Positions 24,527-34,273 of a stretch of DNA of 64,000 nucleotides are shown in pieces; within the stretch, counting starts at the first letter, position 1; the number at the start of each line of letters is the position of its first letter. The DNA is from Thiorhodovibrio frisius (GTDB lineage: Bacteria > Pseudomonadota > Gammaproteobacteria > Chromatiales > Chromatiaceae): assembly GCF_033954835.1 (NCBI RefSeq), contig NZ_CP121471.1:2040501-2104500 (forward strand), written 5' to 3'. The position numbers and the translations under genes were made by a program. Below the pieces are notes generated by a model. It was not told the DNA's origin and did no database searches. It saw only the letters and a list, made by a program, of their open reading frames with translations.

Positions 24527-25468
24527 ATGGCTGAAGAGACCAACCATCGAAGCATCACCGAGTCCGCTGGCCGTGCTAAGCAAAAAGTCCTGATCGTCGA
24601 CGACCAGCCGTTAAACCTTGCTTTTGCAGCGGCCGAGATTGAGGACATCTGCGACCCGATACAGGCTTATAGCGGAGAGCAGGCTCTCAAGCTTGCCGGC
24701 ATTGAACAGCCAGATCTGATCTTGCTGGACGTGCAGATGCCCGGCATGACGGGTTTTGAAGTCTGCCGCCTGCTCAAACAGAACTGCCAAACGGCCGAAA
24801 TTCCAGTCATTTTTCTGACCTGCATGGATGAAGAAGCCGATGAAGAACAGGGTCTCAACCTTGGTGCCATCGACTATATTGCCAAGCCATTCAGTCCAGC
24901 CATTCTCAGGGCTCGGGTTCGAAACCATCTGCTGATCCAGCGACAACGGATGCAACTCGAACGTCTCGCCCAATGTGACGGACTGACGGGAGTGGCGAAT
25001 CGAAGAAGTTTTGATCAGGTCTTAAACGCAGAGTGGCAACGACTCGCCGGGATTAAAGAACCCCCCGGTTTACTCATGATTGATGTTGATCTCTTCAAGG
25101 GCTTCAACGACCATTACGGCCACCTCGCTGGTGACCAGACACTGCAAAAAGTGGCCACTACCATCAACCGTCAAATGCAGCGCGCGCACGACCTTGCCTG
25201 TCGCTATGGCGGTGAGGAATTTGCCTGTATTCTGCCGCACGCCGACCAGGGCGGCGCAAAAGACATCGCTGAAAGTATTCGCAGCGCAATTCTGGATCTG
25301 CGCATTCAGCACGCGCCGTCACCGGTCAGTGACTGGGTCACCGTCAGCATCGGCGCGGTGAGCATCGTCCCAACGATTGACAAAGCCCCGGACACATTGA
25401 TCTCACAAACCGATCAATGCCTCTACCAAGCGAAAACCGGCGGTCGAAACCAGGTGAATCCAGGCTGA
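24527..25468 (+). CDS. Response regulator with diguanylate cyclase output (REC-GGDEF)
   Basis: A 313-aa protein. The receiver domain has phospho-acceptor Asp68 in LILLDVQMPGM. The GGDEF domain has active site GGEEF (228-232), preceded by the inhibitory site RAHD (219-222) at the usual five-residue distance. It should make cyclic di-GMP from two GTP and be product-inhibited. It follows the hybrid kinase by 33 bp on the same strand and is the natural acceptor of its HPt domain. Confidence 0.93.
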   Translation: MAEETNHRSITESAGRAKQKVLIVDDQPLNLAFAAAEIEDICDPIQAYSGEQALKLAGIEQPDLILLDVQMPGMTGFEVCRLLKQNCQTAEIPVIFLTCMDEEADEEQGLNLGAIDYIAKPFSPAILRARVRNHLLIQRQRMQLERLAQCDGLTGVANRRSFDQVLNAEWQRLAGIKEPPGLLMIDVDLFKGFNDHYGHLAGDQTLQKVATTINRQMQRAHDLACRYGGEEFACILPHADQGGAKDIAESIRSAILDLRIQHAPSPVSDWVTVSIGAVSIVPTIDKAPDTLISQTDQCLYQAKTGGRNQVNPG

Positions 25469-25800
25469 GTTTCGACGGGACTTCAAAGCAGCCGCAGTGG
25501 CAGGCACAGGCGGTAGCCGAGACCAAGAGCGTTAAGTCCTTTGCCATGCTTGAGCCGCCCGGGGTTTCAGCTCCAACCCGAGTCCCAACGCATGGGCCAT
25601 CTTGAGCACCAACGCGAACGACGGATTGCCATCGGCGGACAACGCCTTGCGCAGCCCTTCGCGGGTCACGCCCACCTCGCGAGCCAGAGCGCTGAAGTTG
25701 CGCGCGCGGGCAATGTCGCGGCCAGGACAAAAGGCTTGGCATATAATCCAAGCATACACTTAGGTAATCAGACAAGATTCTAAATCTTTCGGAGCCACCG
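25469..25800. other. Duplicated remnants of the 18.3-19.2 kb region
   Basis: About 330 bp made of pieces also found at 18.3-19.2 kb: a response-regulator tail (about 25487-25525), the 3' two thirds of the antitoxin gene (25550-25725) and the leader of the DUF3782-like gene (from about 25755). The order matches but the toxin gene and antitoxin start are missing. No intact gene is present. Confidence 0.75.
25550..25725 (-). pseudogene. Truncated second copy of the antitoxin gene
   Basis: The minus strand reads DIARARNFSALAREVGVTRE through GLGLELKPRAA, nearly identical to the antitoxin at 18907-19203, but lacks the first 43 residues and any toxin gene. The junction with unrelated sequence is near 25720-25725. 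An open frame extends into it (25532-25759), but its start is not conserved. Confidence 0.75.
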
Positions 25801-26136
25801 ATGACCACGCTCGAATCGATCAAAGAAACCGTCAACCGCGAATTGCCGGCGTGGCTCGAAACCGACCCTGCTTTTCGCGAGGCCATTCTCGGGCTGACCG
25901 CCAACCTGTACAGCCGGCGCGAGGAGACCAACGACTGGTTTCATCAAACGCTGGATGAAATGCGCCGCGAGCGCGAGCGCCAGGATGCGCTATGGCGCAG
26001 ATTCTACGAGCGGCACCATCAGCGCCAGGCCAATCGGCTGATTGTCATCTCCCCGATGATCGACAGCCGCGCCCAGGATGTCGCCCGACACCTGGGGATT
26101 GAAACCTTCGGCGAGCCGGAGGAAGTCTCCAGCTAA
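25801..26136 (+). pseudogene. DUF3782-like protein, internally deleted copy B
   Basis: A 111-codon frame sharing both ends with the gene at 18328. This copy keeps the N-terminal part (MTTLESIKETVNRELPAWLE through DALWRR, about 67 residues) and then joins directly to FYERHHQRQANRLIVISPMI, so the deletion differs from copy A. Both lack the part expected to hold a nuclease-like core. Still an open frame; function doubtful. Confidence 0.6.
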
Positions 26137-26212
26137 CACTAGTGATCGACTGGGACTGGATACTTTCCTCTGGTATCTTTCCGTTTTCTATCCCCTGAAC
26201 GAGGCCTGACGC

Positions 26213-27574
26213 ATGGCATCCGACCCTAGTTCTGCCGCTGCCGGCGGTGCATCTTTGGATTTGCCCGAAATGGACCTGGCCGCAATGACCCCGGTCGGAA
26301 TGGACCCGCTGACTGGTCTCGATCCTGAAGACCTTGGCCCGGCCAAGGGCTTGCGCGAGCCAACCCTGCTGAGCAAGGACGAGCGGCTGCGCGGGCGGCC
26401 CAAGCTGTGCAGTGACTGCGGCCTGTGCGACAGTCAGTTCAAGCCGCTGATGGCCTCGAGCTGTACTTTTGTGCGCCAGCATGTTCCGGAGATTGAACAG
26501 CGTCTGCATGGGCGCGAGCGGCGAGAAGGGGACGAGCTGCGCTTTGGCATTTTTCGCGCGATGTATGGCGCACGCATGCGCCAGCCAGCATCGGGAGCTC
26601 AGTGGTCGGGCATGGTCACCAGCTTGGGCGCGGCCTTGCTGGAAACCGGGCAGGTGGAGGGCGTCATCACAGCGGCGGCCGCTCCGGGTACCCGGTTTGC
26701 GCCCAGACCGGTACTCGCGCGTACGCCCGATGCGGTGCGCGCGAGTGCCGGTAATAAGCCCTGCCTGTCGCCCAATCTGGCGTTGCTCGATGAGGTGCGC
26801 GCGGCTGGCATTAAGCGCCTGGCCTTTATCGGCACCGGCTGTCAGGTGCAGATTCTGCGCGCGGCCGAGCCGCAATTGCGCGAGCAGATGGGTCTGGAGC
26901 ACTTGGATGTCATTGGCATTCCGTGCAGCGACAATGTGACTTATCCGGATTTGCAGTTCTTTCTCACGCAGGTGTCGCGCTCGCCCGAGACCATTGTCCA
27001 TTATGAGTTCATGCAGGACTATCGCCTGTGGATGCGCCATGACGACGGCGACATTGAGCGGGTGAACTTTATTGATTTCCCGATGGATAAGCTTGATGGG
27101 GTGTTTCCCTCGGCCTGTCTGTCCTGCTTTGACTACGCCAACAGTCTGGCCGACATTACCATCGGCTACATGGGTGCGCGTCTGGGTTGGCAATGGGTGC
27201 TGGTGCGTACCGAGCGCGGCCAGGCCATGTTGGATTTGATCAAACCGCAACTGGAGTTTCGTGAACTCGACAGCGCCGGCGACCGCAACCGGGGCATGCC
27301 GCGCTACATCCGTATGCTGGCGGAGCCGCCAGGCAAGCCGCCCAAGCCCATCCGGCGGCTGATTGCCTTTTTGCAGCGCCGTCGCGGGCCGCGCGGACTG
27401 GAGTTTGCGCGCGCGGTAATTGAAATGAAGCTATTGCGCAATCTGCAATATCTGCGCAGCCATTTTCCGCGCTTCGAGCAGCGCGTGGTGCATCCGGCGG
27501 TCTACCAAACACTCGCCCCTTATGCCGGGGACTACGCTGAGACTTTCGGCCGCCCACTCGAGCCGGAAAAATAG
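26213..27574 (+). CDS. bciB: 3,8-divinyl (bacterio)chlorophyllide 8-vinyl-reductase, ferredoxin-type BciB
   Basis: A 453-aa FrhB/BciB-family iron-sulfur flavoprotein. Cysteines that can ligate two [4Fe-4S] clusters are in KLCSDCGLCDS, ASSC, FIGTGCQVQ, GIPCSDN and PSACLSCFDYANSLADIT; the last, followed by GYMGA, is characteristic of BciB. The enzyme reduces the C8 vinyl group of divinyl chlorophyllide with reduced ferredoxin, a step in (bacterio)chlorophyll synthesis. The first 50 or so residues are a variable, low-complexity extension. It is isolated from other photosynthesis genes here. This is the strongest evidence that the organism is phototrophic. Confidence 0.85.
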   Translation: MASDPSSAAAGGASLDLPEMDLAAMTPVGMDPLTGLDPEDLGPAKGLREPTLLSKDERLRGRPKLCSDCGLCDSQFKPLMASSCTFVRQHVPEIEQRLHGRERREGDELRFGIFRAMYGARMRQPASGAQWSGMVTSLGAALLETGQVEGVITAAAAPGTRFAPRPVLARTPDAVRASAGNKPCLSPNLALLDEVRAAGIKRLAFIGTGCQVQILRAAEPQLREQMGLEHLDVIGIPCSDNVTYPDLQFFLTQVSRSPETIVHYEFMQDYRLWMRHDDGDIERVNFIDFPMDKLDGVFPSACLSCFDYANSLADITIGYMGARLGWQWVLVRTERGQAMLDLIKPQLEFRELDSAGDRNRGMPRYIRMLAEPPGKPPKPIRRLIAFLQRRRGPRGLEFARAVIEMKLLRNLQYLRSHFPRFEQRVVHPAVYQTLAPYAGDYAETFGRPLEPEK

Positions 27575-27709
27575 CGGCGCGAGCGGCCATGCCGTGAGAC
27601 TGGCTCGCCCCGCGCCTCAGATCGCCCAGTGCCGCAGCCCGCCCAATGCTCGGGTGGCTGCGTTGCGCACCTGCATTTTCTTGCCGTTTTGTTATCAAGC
27701 CTTCCTGTT

Positions 27710-29038
27710 ATGCGTCACGCCAACGCGCTCGACTCCCTCTATGACCTGGTCACCGGTGATGAAGACGCGCGGGTTTGCAAGGATATCCCCGCCGCCTCTT
27801 GCAACGACCAGCCGCGCAATTTCTTCGCCTATCTGCTCGCCAATTTGTTGACGAAAGTCGCCGATGAGCTGGCCAGCGCCAAGCTGCTGCTGCCCTGGCT
27901 GTTTGGGGCGCTGGGCGCGCCGGCGCTCTTGGTTGGCTTTCTGGTACCTATTCGCGAGGCCGGCGTGCTGCTGCCGCAACTGGCGGTGGCGGCGGTGATC
28001 CGCCAGCGCCCGCTGCGCAAGCCGGTGTGGATTCTGGGCGCGCTGCTCTCGGCGGTGGCGCTGGCGCTGATGGCTGTGACGGCGGGGAGTTTGCGCGGCG
28101 CGGCGGCTGGCTGGGTGATGCTCAGCTTGCTGGTGCTGTTTAGTCTGTCGCGCGGGCTGTGCTCGGTTTCAGCCAAAGATGTGCTGGGCAAGACGGTCTC
28201 CAAATCCCGGCGCGGACGGCTGATGGGGCTTTCTGCCGGCATTGCCGGGGTGATGACGCTGGGGGTGGGGTTTTATCTGGAGTTTCTCGCGCCGAGCGAT
28301 GCGGGAATTGGGGTTTTTGTCGCCTTGCTCGCCGGCGCGGCGGTGTTTTTTGTGCTTAGTGCTCTGGTGTTTCAGGGAATTCTCGAACAGCCCGGGGCGA
28401 CCAGTGGCGGTGGCAATGCGCTACAGACGGCGATTGAGAGCATTGGCCTGCTCAAGACCGATCCGCTGTTTCTGCGCTTTGTACTGGTGCGTATCGCACT
28501 GCTGAGTGTGGCCTTGACTGCGCCCTTTTATGTGCTGCTGGCGCAACAGCACAGTGACGGCGCTCTGACGGGACTGGGGCTGCTGATCATTGCCAGCGGG
28601 TTAGCGAGCAGCATCAGTGCGCCGCTGTGGGGCTGGCTCAGTGACCGCTCAGCGCGCTGGGTGATGGTGCTGGCCGCAGGCATGGCCGGGGCGCTGGGGC
28701 TGGTGACCTGGTTGCTGGCGCACAGCGAGGCGGCGTTCTGGCTGGGCAATCCGCTGGCCTTTGCGGGGATTTTTCTGCTGCTCGGCATCGCCCACGCTGG
28801 CGTGCGCATTGGACGCAAGGTTTATCTGGTGGATATGGCGAGTGCCGAGCAACGCGCCGCCATGGTGGCGGTGAGTAACACGGTCATCGGGGTGGCCATG
28901 CTCCTGGCCGGCCCGGTCGGGCTGCTTGGTGACAGTTACGGGCCGGCACTGGTGGTGCTGGTTCTGGGCGTTGGCGCGCTGGTGGCCGCCGGGCTGGCGC
29001 TGGGGTTGCGGGAGGTCTCTGAGCCCGACGGCGGTTGA
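27710..29038 (+). CDS. MFS-type permease
   Basis: A 442-aa protein with about 12 hydrophobic segments. The segment VLGKTVSKSRRGRLMGLSAG and the conserved WGWLSDRSARWVMV loop between helices fit the MFS loop motifs. I start it at the ATG at 27710 because the longer frame from 27629 adds a non-family, cysteine-rich stretch. The substrate is unknown. It lies 135 bp downstream of bciB on the same strand, so a role linked to pigment synthesis is possible but not shown; it does not resemble the PucC/LhaA group by eye. Confidence 0.8.
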   Translation: MRHANALDSLYDLVTGDEDARVCKDIPAASCNDQPRNFFAYLLANLLTKVADELASAKLLLPWLFGALGAPALLVGFLVPIREAGVLLPQLAVAAVIRQRPLRKPVWILGALLSAVALALMAVTAGSLRGAAAGWVMLSLLVLFSLSRGLCSVSAKDVLGKTVSKSRRGRLMGLSAGIAGVMTLGVGFYLEFLAPSDAGIGVFVALLAGAAVFFVLSALVFQGILEQPGATSGGGNALQTAIESIGLLKTDPLFLRFVLVRIALLSVALTAPFYVLLAQQHSDGALTGLGLLIIASGLASSISAPLWGWLSDRSARWVMVLAAGMAGALGLVTWLLAHSEAAFWLGNPLAFAGIFLLLGIAHAGVRIGRKVYLVDMASAEQRAAMVAVSNTVIGVAMLLAGPVGLLGDSYGPALVVLVLGVGALVAAGLALGLREVSEPDGG

Positions 29039-29039
29039 T

Positions 29040-29969
29040 TCAGACGCCCGGTGCTTGGGTTGGCTTGCGTCGCTCGAGGGACTGAAACTCTTCGCTGAGG
29101 GTCTTGAGTTGTTTCTCAAAGTGCAGACGCTGTTGCTCGGACAGGGTGGGGTCGAGTGCCACAACGGTCTGAATGAGACCGGCGCGCATTTTATCGCGCG
29201 CCTGGGCCAGGTCGACCGGCATGTCCATGAACTCGGCCAGCCAGCGGGTTAGAAAAATGTCGATTTGCTCGGTGCTGGCGCCGCGCCTGAGCAATGCGAG
29301 TAGCGCCATACGTTGCTGGTCGCGATAGGCATACCAACTAGTGTCCACGTCCGGAAACTCGCCAATCTCTTTGCGGACCAGTTCGCGCTGGGGTTGGGTG
29401 AGATCTCCGGTCGCCCATTCGATATTTTCAATGTAGCGCTTGATGCGCTTGCGCTTGCGTTTGGCAAGGCTTTCCGGGCTGTTATCGGCGGCATCCTCAC
29501 GCGCCTGCTCCTGAAACTTTTTCTCCAGTGCATTGATCTGTGTCTCGCTCAAGCTGGCGAGCAGCGGAGCCACCGTCGCCGCGAATAGGCGCGCATGACG
29601 CTGGTACATGGGCTCAAGCTGATCCAGCCAGGCCGAGACCTTGGCAGTGGTGAGTCCTGCATTGACATCTTCAGCCGCCTGGGTGAGCAAGGCGGTGATG
29701 GCGGGGACTTCTTCATCGCGGTGTTGATTGAGTGCTTCGGACAGCAGCGGACGCCAGGAGGCGACTTGACGGTCGTCGAGGCCGAGATAGCGGTTAGCGT
29801 AAAGCTCGATGGTGAAGCCGGCGGTGTTGTAGGCGATGTGAATTTGCGAGCAGCCACTGGTGGCCAGAACGAAGAGTAGCGCAGCCGGCAGCAAAGTGAG
29901 CAGGCGTCGCTTTGGCCGCAAGCGCTGGTGCGGGGTCGCGAGTTTTCTACGCAGGTCGAGTGTAAGCAC
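29040..29969 (-). CDS. DUF6279-type lipoprotein
   Basis: A 309-aa protein with a basic N-terminus, a hydrophobic stretch and the lipobox LATSGC, giving a lipidated Cys near residue 40. The mature part is almost fully alpha-helical, rich in Gln/Glu/Arg, with the early motif IAYNTAGFTIELYANRYLGL typical of this lipoprotein family. The function of the family is unknown. It is tail-to-tail with the MFS gene (1-bp gap). Confidence 0.75.
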   Translation of the reverse strand: MLTLDLRRKLATPHQRLRPKRRLLTLLPAALLFVLATSGCSQIHIAYNTAGFTIELYANRYLGLDDRQVASWRPLLSEALNQHRDEEVPAITALLTQAAEDVNAGLTTAKVSAWLDQLEPMYQRHARLFAATVAPLLASLSETQINALEKKFQEQAREDAADNSPESLAKRKRKRIKRYIENIEWATGDLTQPQRELVRKEIGEFPDVDTSWYAYRDQQRMALLALLRRGASTEQIDIFLTRWLAEFMDMPVDLAQARDKMRAGLIQTVVALDPTLSEQQRLHFEKQLKTLSEEFQSLERRKPTQAPGV

Positions 29970-29983
29970 GGCGATTACCTGAT

Positions 29984-30027
29984 CACATTGAAAGGGTCAG
30001 ATTGAAAGGGGTCACATGGAAAGGGAC
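29984..30027. repeat. Three short tandem units (CAnATTGAAAGGGG-like)
   Basis: CACATTGAAAGGGT (29984), CAGATTGAAAGGGGT (29998) and CACATGGAAAGGGAC (30013) follow each other without gaps. They lie in the upstream region of the lipoprotein gene, within the spacer to the MliC-like gene. Confidence 0.55.
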
Positions 30028-30078
30028 TGTAAATGCAAAAGCTGTTTTCGAGGCCCCTTGGGGCTGGCAGCTTAGGCG

Positions 30079-30831
30079 TTAGTCCTCAACCTGGCAGCGA
30101 TGTTCCTCACCCCCATCAAGGGTGAAGGTGGCCGAGTCGCCTTGAATCAAAAGACTGCTGTCGGCTTGTGCATAACGCGCGCCTGGGCCCGAGCTGTCTT
30201 GGGGCAGCTCAATCTGCCCGCCGGGATACTGAACCATTGCGCTGTCTTGTTTGGCGGTCTTTTTGTCTGTGGAGGCATCTGATGCGCCGTCTCCAGGCGT
30301 GGTAAAACTGACCCAGAGGTCAAAATCCGGCCCGCACTGGTAATGCACGGGAGCGTTCTTGCCAGCGGTGCCGCAGTTAAAGCGGCGGAACAAGGTCTGA
30401 TTGCCAAATTCATTGGTGGCGAGAAAGGCGTGTTTGTCTGTTAGGTCCAGACGCAAATGGCCATCGCTGGTGATGACCGAATTGCCGGGTGACCAGGTGG
30501 CGGCGGGGGCGGCAAGATCGCTGTCGGTGCTGATCAGCTTGGCCGGGATTTGCGGGCCGCTGGCCGTGGGTTCGAGCTTGATGGCGTGAATCTGGACCGG
30601 ATGAGAGGTTTTCGCGCCTTGCGTCTCGTTGGCAAGGGCCCCCTGTGCATTGACAACCACCAGCATGGCGGGTTGCTCGGTGCATTGCCACTTGATGCGA
30701 GTGGGGGAGGGGAGTTCGGACGCCGAGGTGGATTTGGAGGCGGACTCGCCAGCGATTGTATCGGCGCTGATCAGCAGCACGGCGGTGGGAATCAGGCCGA
30801 GGAGGGCGGTGCGAAAACCTTTAATGGGCAT
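30079..30831 (-). CDS. Secreted protein with a C-terminal MliC-like domain
   Basis: A 250-aa protein. A signal peptide (FRTALLGLIPTAVLLISADTIAG) is followed by a variable region of about 140 residues and a C-terminal part of about 70 residues. The C-terminal part has VHYQCGPDFDLWVSF, then SGPGARYAQADSSLLIQGDS and a final HRCQVED. This order (YxC, SGARY, WxKGD-like, C) fits the MliC/PliC lysozyme-inhibitor fold with one disulfide. It would protect peptidoglycan from c-type lysozymes in the periplasm; the long N-terminal part is unlike classical MliC. I use the ATG at 30831, which has AAAGGA upstream, rather than 30897. Confidence 0.65.
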   Translation of the reverse strand: MPIKGFRTALLGLIPTAVLLISADTIAGESASKSTSASELPSPTRIKWQCTEQPAMLVVVNAQGALANETQGAKTSHPVQIHAIKLEPTASGPQIPAKLISTDSDLAAPAATWSPGNSVITSDGHLRLDLTDKHAFLATNEFGNQTLFRRFNCGTAGKNAPVHYQCGPDFDLWVSFTTPGDGASDASTDKKTAKQDSAMVQYPGGQIELPQDSSGPGARYAQADSSLLIQGDSATFTLDGGEEHRCQVED

Positions 30832-30990
30832 GGAGGAATCCTTTGTTGGCGCGCCAAGGCTTTTGCCGACATACCAGCTAAGCCGCGAGAGGATCACCGG
30901 GCAGTTTGACCGCGCCGGCGGCGATTGGTCTAATCTCCCGGCCCAATCGGGCGTGATTTATTAGTTTACTCGATCAGGATGGATGGGCGC

Positions 30991-32478
30991 ATGTTACTAC
31001 AGCCGGTGATTTTGTCAGGTGGTTCGGGTTCCAGGCTATGGCCTTTGTCGAGAGAGGCCTATCCCAAACAGTTTTTGCCGCTGACCAGCGAGCACACCAT
31101 GCTGCAGGAAACCGCGCGGCGCATCGATGGGCTGCCGGCGGAGCATCCGCAGCTTGCGATGGAGAACCGCGCGCCCATTGTGGTTTGCAATCAAGCACAT
31201 CGCTTTCTGGTGGCCGAGCAGTTCCGGCTGATGGAGCGTGATCTGGCGGCCATTGTGCTGGAGCCGATCGGGCGCAACACTGCGCCGGCGCTCACGCTTG
31301 CGGCGCTGACAGCCACCGCAGACGGAGCTGACCCAGTGCTGCTGGTGATGCCGGCTGATCATGTGATCGCCAACGACCAGGGGTTTCGTGCCGCTGTGGC
31401 CGATGGGCTGCAACTCGCAGACGACGGCGCGGTGGTGACTTTTGGAATTGTGCCGAGCAAGCCAGAAACCGGCTACGGCTATCTGCGCCAAGGCGCTGGC
31501 TTGGAGCAGCCTGCGCTAAATGGGCGTGCCTTCCGACTCGAGGCCTTTGTCGAGAAGCCCGACGTCGAGCAGGCGCAAGCCTATCTGGCCTCGGGTGAGT
31601 ACTTGTGGAACAGCGGCCTGTTTATGCTAAAGGCATCGCTGTGGCTTGCGCTTATCGAGCGTTTTCGTCCCGCCATGGCTACCGCTGTGCGCGCGGCGCT
31701 GGCGGATCAGCGCAACGCCGACAACTTTATCCATGTGTCGTCCGAGGTTTTCGCCGCCTGCCCGAGCGATTCTATCGACTATGCGGTGATGGAACCTTTA
31801 AGCGCCAGCAAGGCTGCCGATGATCCGCCCTTGCTACTGCTGCCGCTGGATGTGGGCTGGTCGGATGTGGGTGCCTGGTCGGCACTGTGGGAGGTGCGCG
31901 AGCGCGATGAACAGGGCAATGTGCTCGATGGCGATGCTTTCGCGCACGACTCGCGCAACAATCTGCTGCTGGCGAAGCACCGCATGCTGGCAGCCGTGGG
32001 GGTGGAAGACTTGATTGTAGTTGAGACCGCTGACGCTGTGCTGGTCGCGCACAAAGACCACGCGCAGGACGTGAAAGCGGTGACTCAGTTCTTAAGTAAG
32101 TCCAAGCGCAACGAGCATCGAGATCATCAGCGCGTGCATCGGCCATGGGGTGCCTTTAGCGGCATCGACAAGGGTGCGCGCTACCAGGTTAAGCGCCTGA
32201 CGGTCAAGCCAGGCCACGCATTGTCATTGCAAATGCACCATCACCGCGCCGAGCACTGGATTGTGGTGTCAGGCACCGCGAAAGTCACTTGCGATGATCA
32301 GGTCCAGTTGCTAACAGAAAATCAGTCGACCTACATTCCGGTTGGCGCCCGTCATCGGCTCGAGAACCCGGGAACCATTCCGCTGGAGATCATCGAGGTG
32401 CAGTCCGGCAGCTATCTGGGCGAGGATGACATTGTGCGTTTTGAAGATGTCTATCAGCGCACCGAAGAGACATCCTGA
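30991..32478 (+). CDS. manC: Mannose-1-phosphate guanylyltransferase / mannose-6-phosphate isomerase
   Basis: A bifunctional type II enzyme of 495 aa (AlgA/ManC/XanB family). The N-terminal nucleotidyltransferase domain has QPVILSGGSGSRLWPLSREA and the FVEKPD segment. The C-terminal cupin isomerase domain has KPGHALSLQMHHHRAEHWIVV with its metal-binding histidines and YIPVGARHRLENPG. It makes GDP-mannose for polysaccharides. Two in-frame ATGs exist (30979, 30991); the second has AGGA at a usable distance. No other sugar genes are adjacent. Confidence 0.94.
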   Translation: MLLQPVILSGGSGSRLWPLSREAYPKQFLPLTSEHTMLQETARRIDGLPAEHPQLAMENRAPIVVCNQAHRFLVAEQFRLMERDLAAIVLEPIGRNTAPALTLAALTATADGADPVLLVMPADHVIANDQGFRAAVADGLQLADDGAVVTFGIVPSKPETGYGYLRQGAGLEQPALNGRAFRLEAFVEKPDVEQAQAYLASGEYLWNSGLFMLKASLWLALIERFRPAMATAVRAALADQRNADNFIHVSSEVFAACPSDSIDYAVMEPLSASKAADDPPLLLLPLDVGWSDVGAWSALWEVRERDEQGNVLDGDAFAHDSRNNLLLAKHRMLAAVGVEDLIVVETADAVLVAHKDHAQDVKAVTQFLSKSKRNEHRDHQRVHRPWGAFSGIDKGARYQVKRLTVKPGHALSLQMHHHRAEHWIVVSGTAKVTCDDQVQLLTENQSTYIPVGARHRLENPGTIPLEIIEVQSGSYLGEDDIVRFEDVYQRTEETS

Positions 32479-32516
32479 CGGCGACAGCTATTGGTTTGGC
32501 GCGCTCGTCTTTGCCG

Positions 32517-33224
32517 CTAAGTCAGGCTGTCGTCCGGCCAGAGGCTTTGCGGCTCGTATTGCTCGAGCCGTTCGCGGATCAGGCCCAAGCGCTGCTGAGC
32601 CTTGGTGCCCTTGAGTCCGTGTCCGTGCAACTGGCTGAGCAGGGTTTCGCTCTGGTCGATCAGGAGCCTGAGTTGTTCGACATCGAAGAGTTCAACCGCC
32701 GCTGCGACCTCACTGGCCGGGGAGGACAGCAGCGCTGGCAGGAGTTCGTGCGCGCTGATGGGGCTGTCCGGGTCGAGTAGATCGGCCACCAGCGGGCTTT
32801 CGAGCAGCCGGAAGTGAATCGCGCGGGCCTGTGCCTCGTCGCTCAACTCCTGGCGTGCGACAGGATCATGGTCGCTGTGCCGATGCAGAACCCGCATAAT
32901 GACCTCAAGCAGCTTTTTGATGGCCGCTTTTTGCTGACTCTGGTCCTCGGGTAGTCCGCAAGCCTGCTCGTAGTGGCGCTCGAGTTCTTCCTTCAAACTC
33001 AGCACTTGCTCGCTGCCGGCGTCTGCTGGCAGATCAATCGCGCGTTGCACCAGATCGCGAAATGAGGTGCGGAAGGTCTCGAGTTCGGCATGATCAGCAC
33101 GCTGGGCGGCGAGCAGGTCCTCTGGCTCGGCGATCCAGGGCGGCCAGGCAAACAGCGGGTTGTTGTGCCGACGCTGAAGCTGGCGTTCGCGACGGCCCGG
33201 ACGGTCAGTAAAGGGTAAGTCCAT
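32517..33224 (-). CDS. Uncharacterised helical protein
   Basis: A 235-aa soluble protein, predicted mostly helical and strongly acidic, with no signal peptide or membrane segment. The N-terminus has NNPLFAWPPWIAEPEDLL; the rest is rich in Leu/Glu/Gln with many Asp-Pro turns. I recognise no family. It faces manC tail-to-tail, and its start is 116 bp from the divergent purU. Codon use and GC resemble its neighbours, so it looks like a resident gene. Confidence 0.7.
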   Translation of the reverse strand: MDLPFTDRPGRRERQLQRRHNNPLFAWPPWIAEPEDLLAAQRADHAELETFRTSFRDLVQRAIDLPADAGSEQVLSLKEELERHYEQACGLPEDQSQQKAAIKKLLEVIMRVLHRHSDHDPVARQELSDEAQARAIHFRLLESPLVADLLDPDSPISAHELLPALLSSPASEVAAAVELFDVEQLRLLIDQSETLLSQLHGHGLKGTKAQQRLGLIRERLEQYEPQSLWPDDSLT

Positions 33225-33340
33225 TTGGCGCGCTTCCGGGATGCTCGGGCATCCGCTTGAATGTGGGGGGGGGCTGCAATGTGGAAGTCCCCGGAATGTG
33301 AAAAATTTCCCGAAAAACCACCGAATAAGACAGAATTCTA

Positions 33341-34195
<855 letters not shown>

Positions 34196-34273
34196 GACAG
34201 GGCAGGAGAGCAGAGGCGAATTGATTGACCGAGCAGGGATAATACCGATGCCGTCACTGTCCCCTTGCGCACC

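Noticed and set aside
26045-27250. 401-codon minus-strand frame inside bciB
   Set aside because: His/Arg/Gln-rich shadow of the bciB coding strand, without domain.
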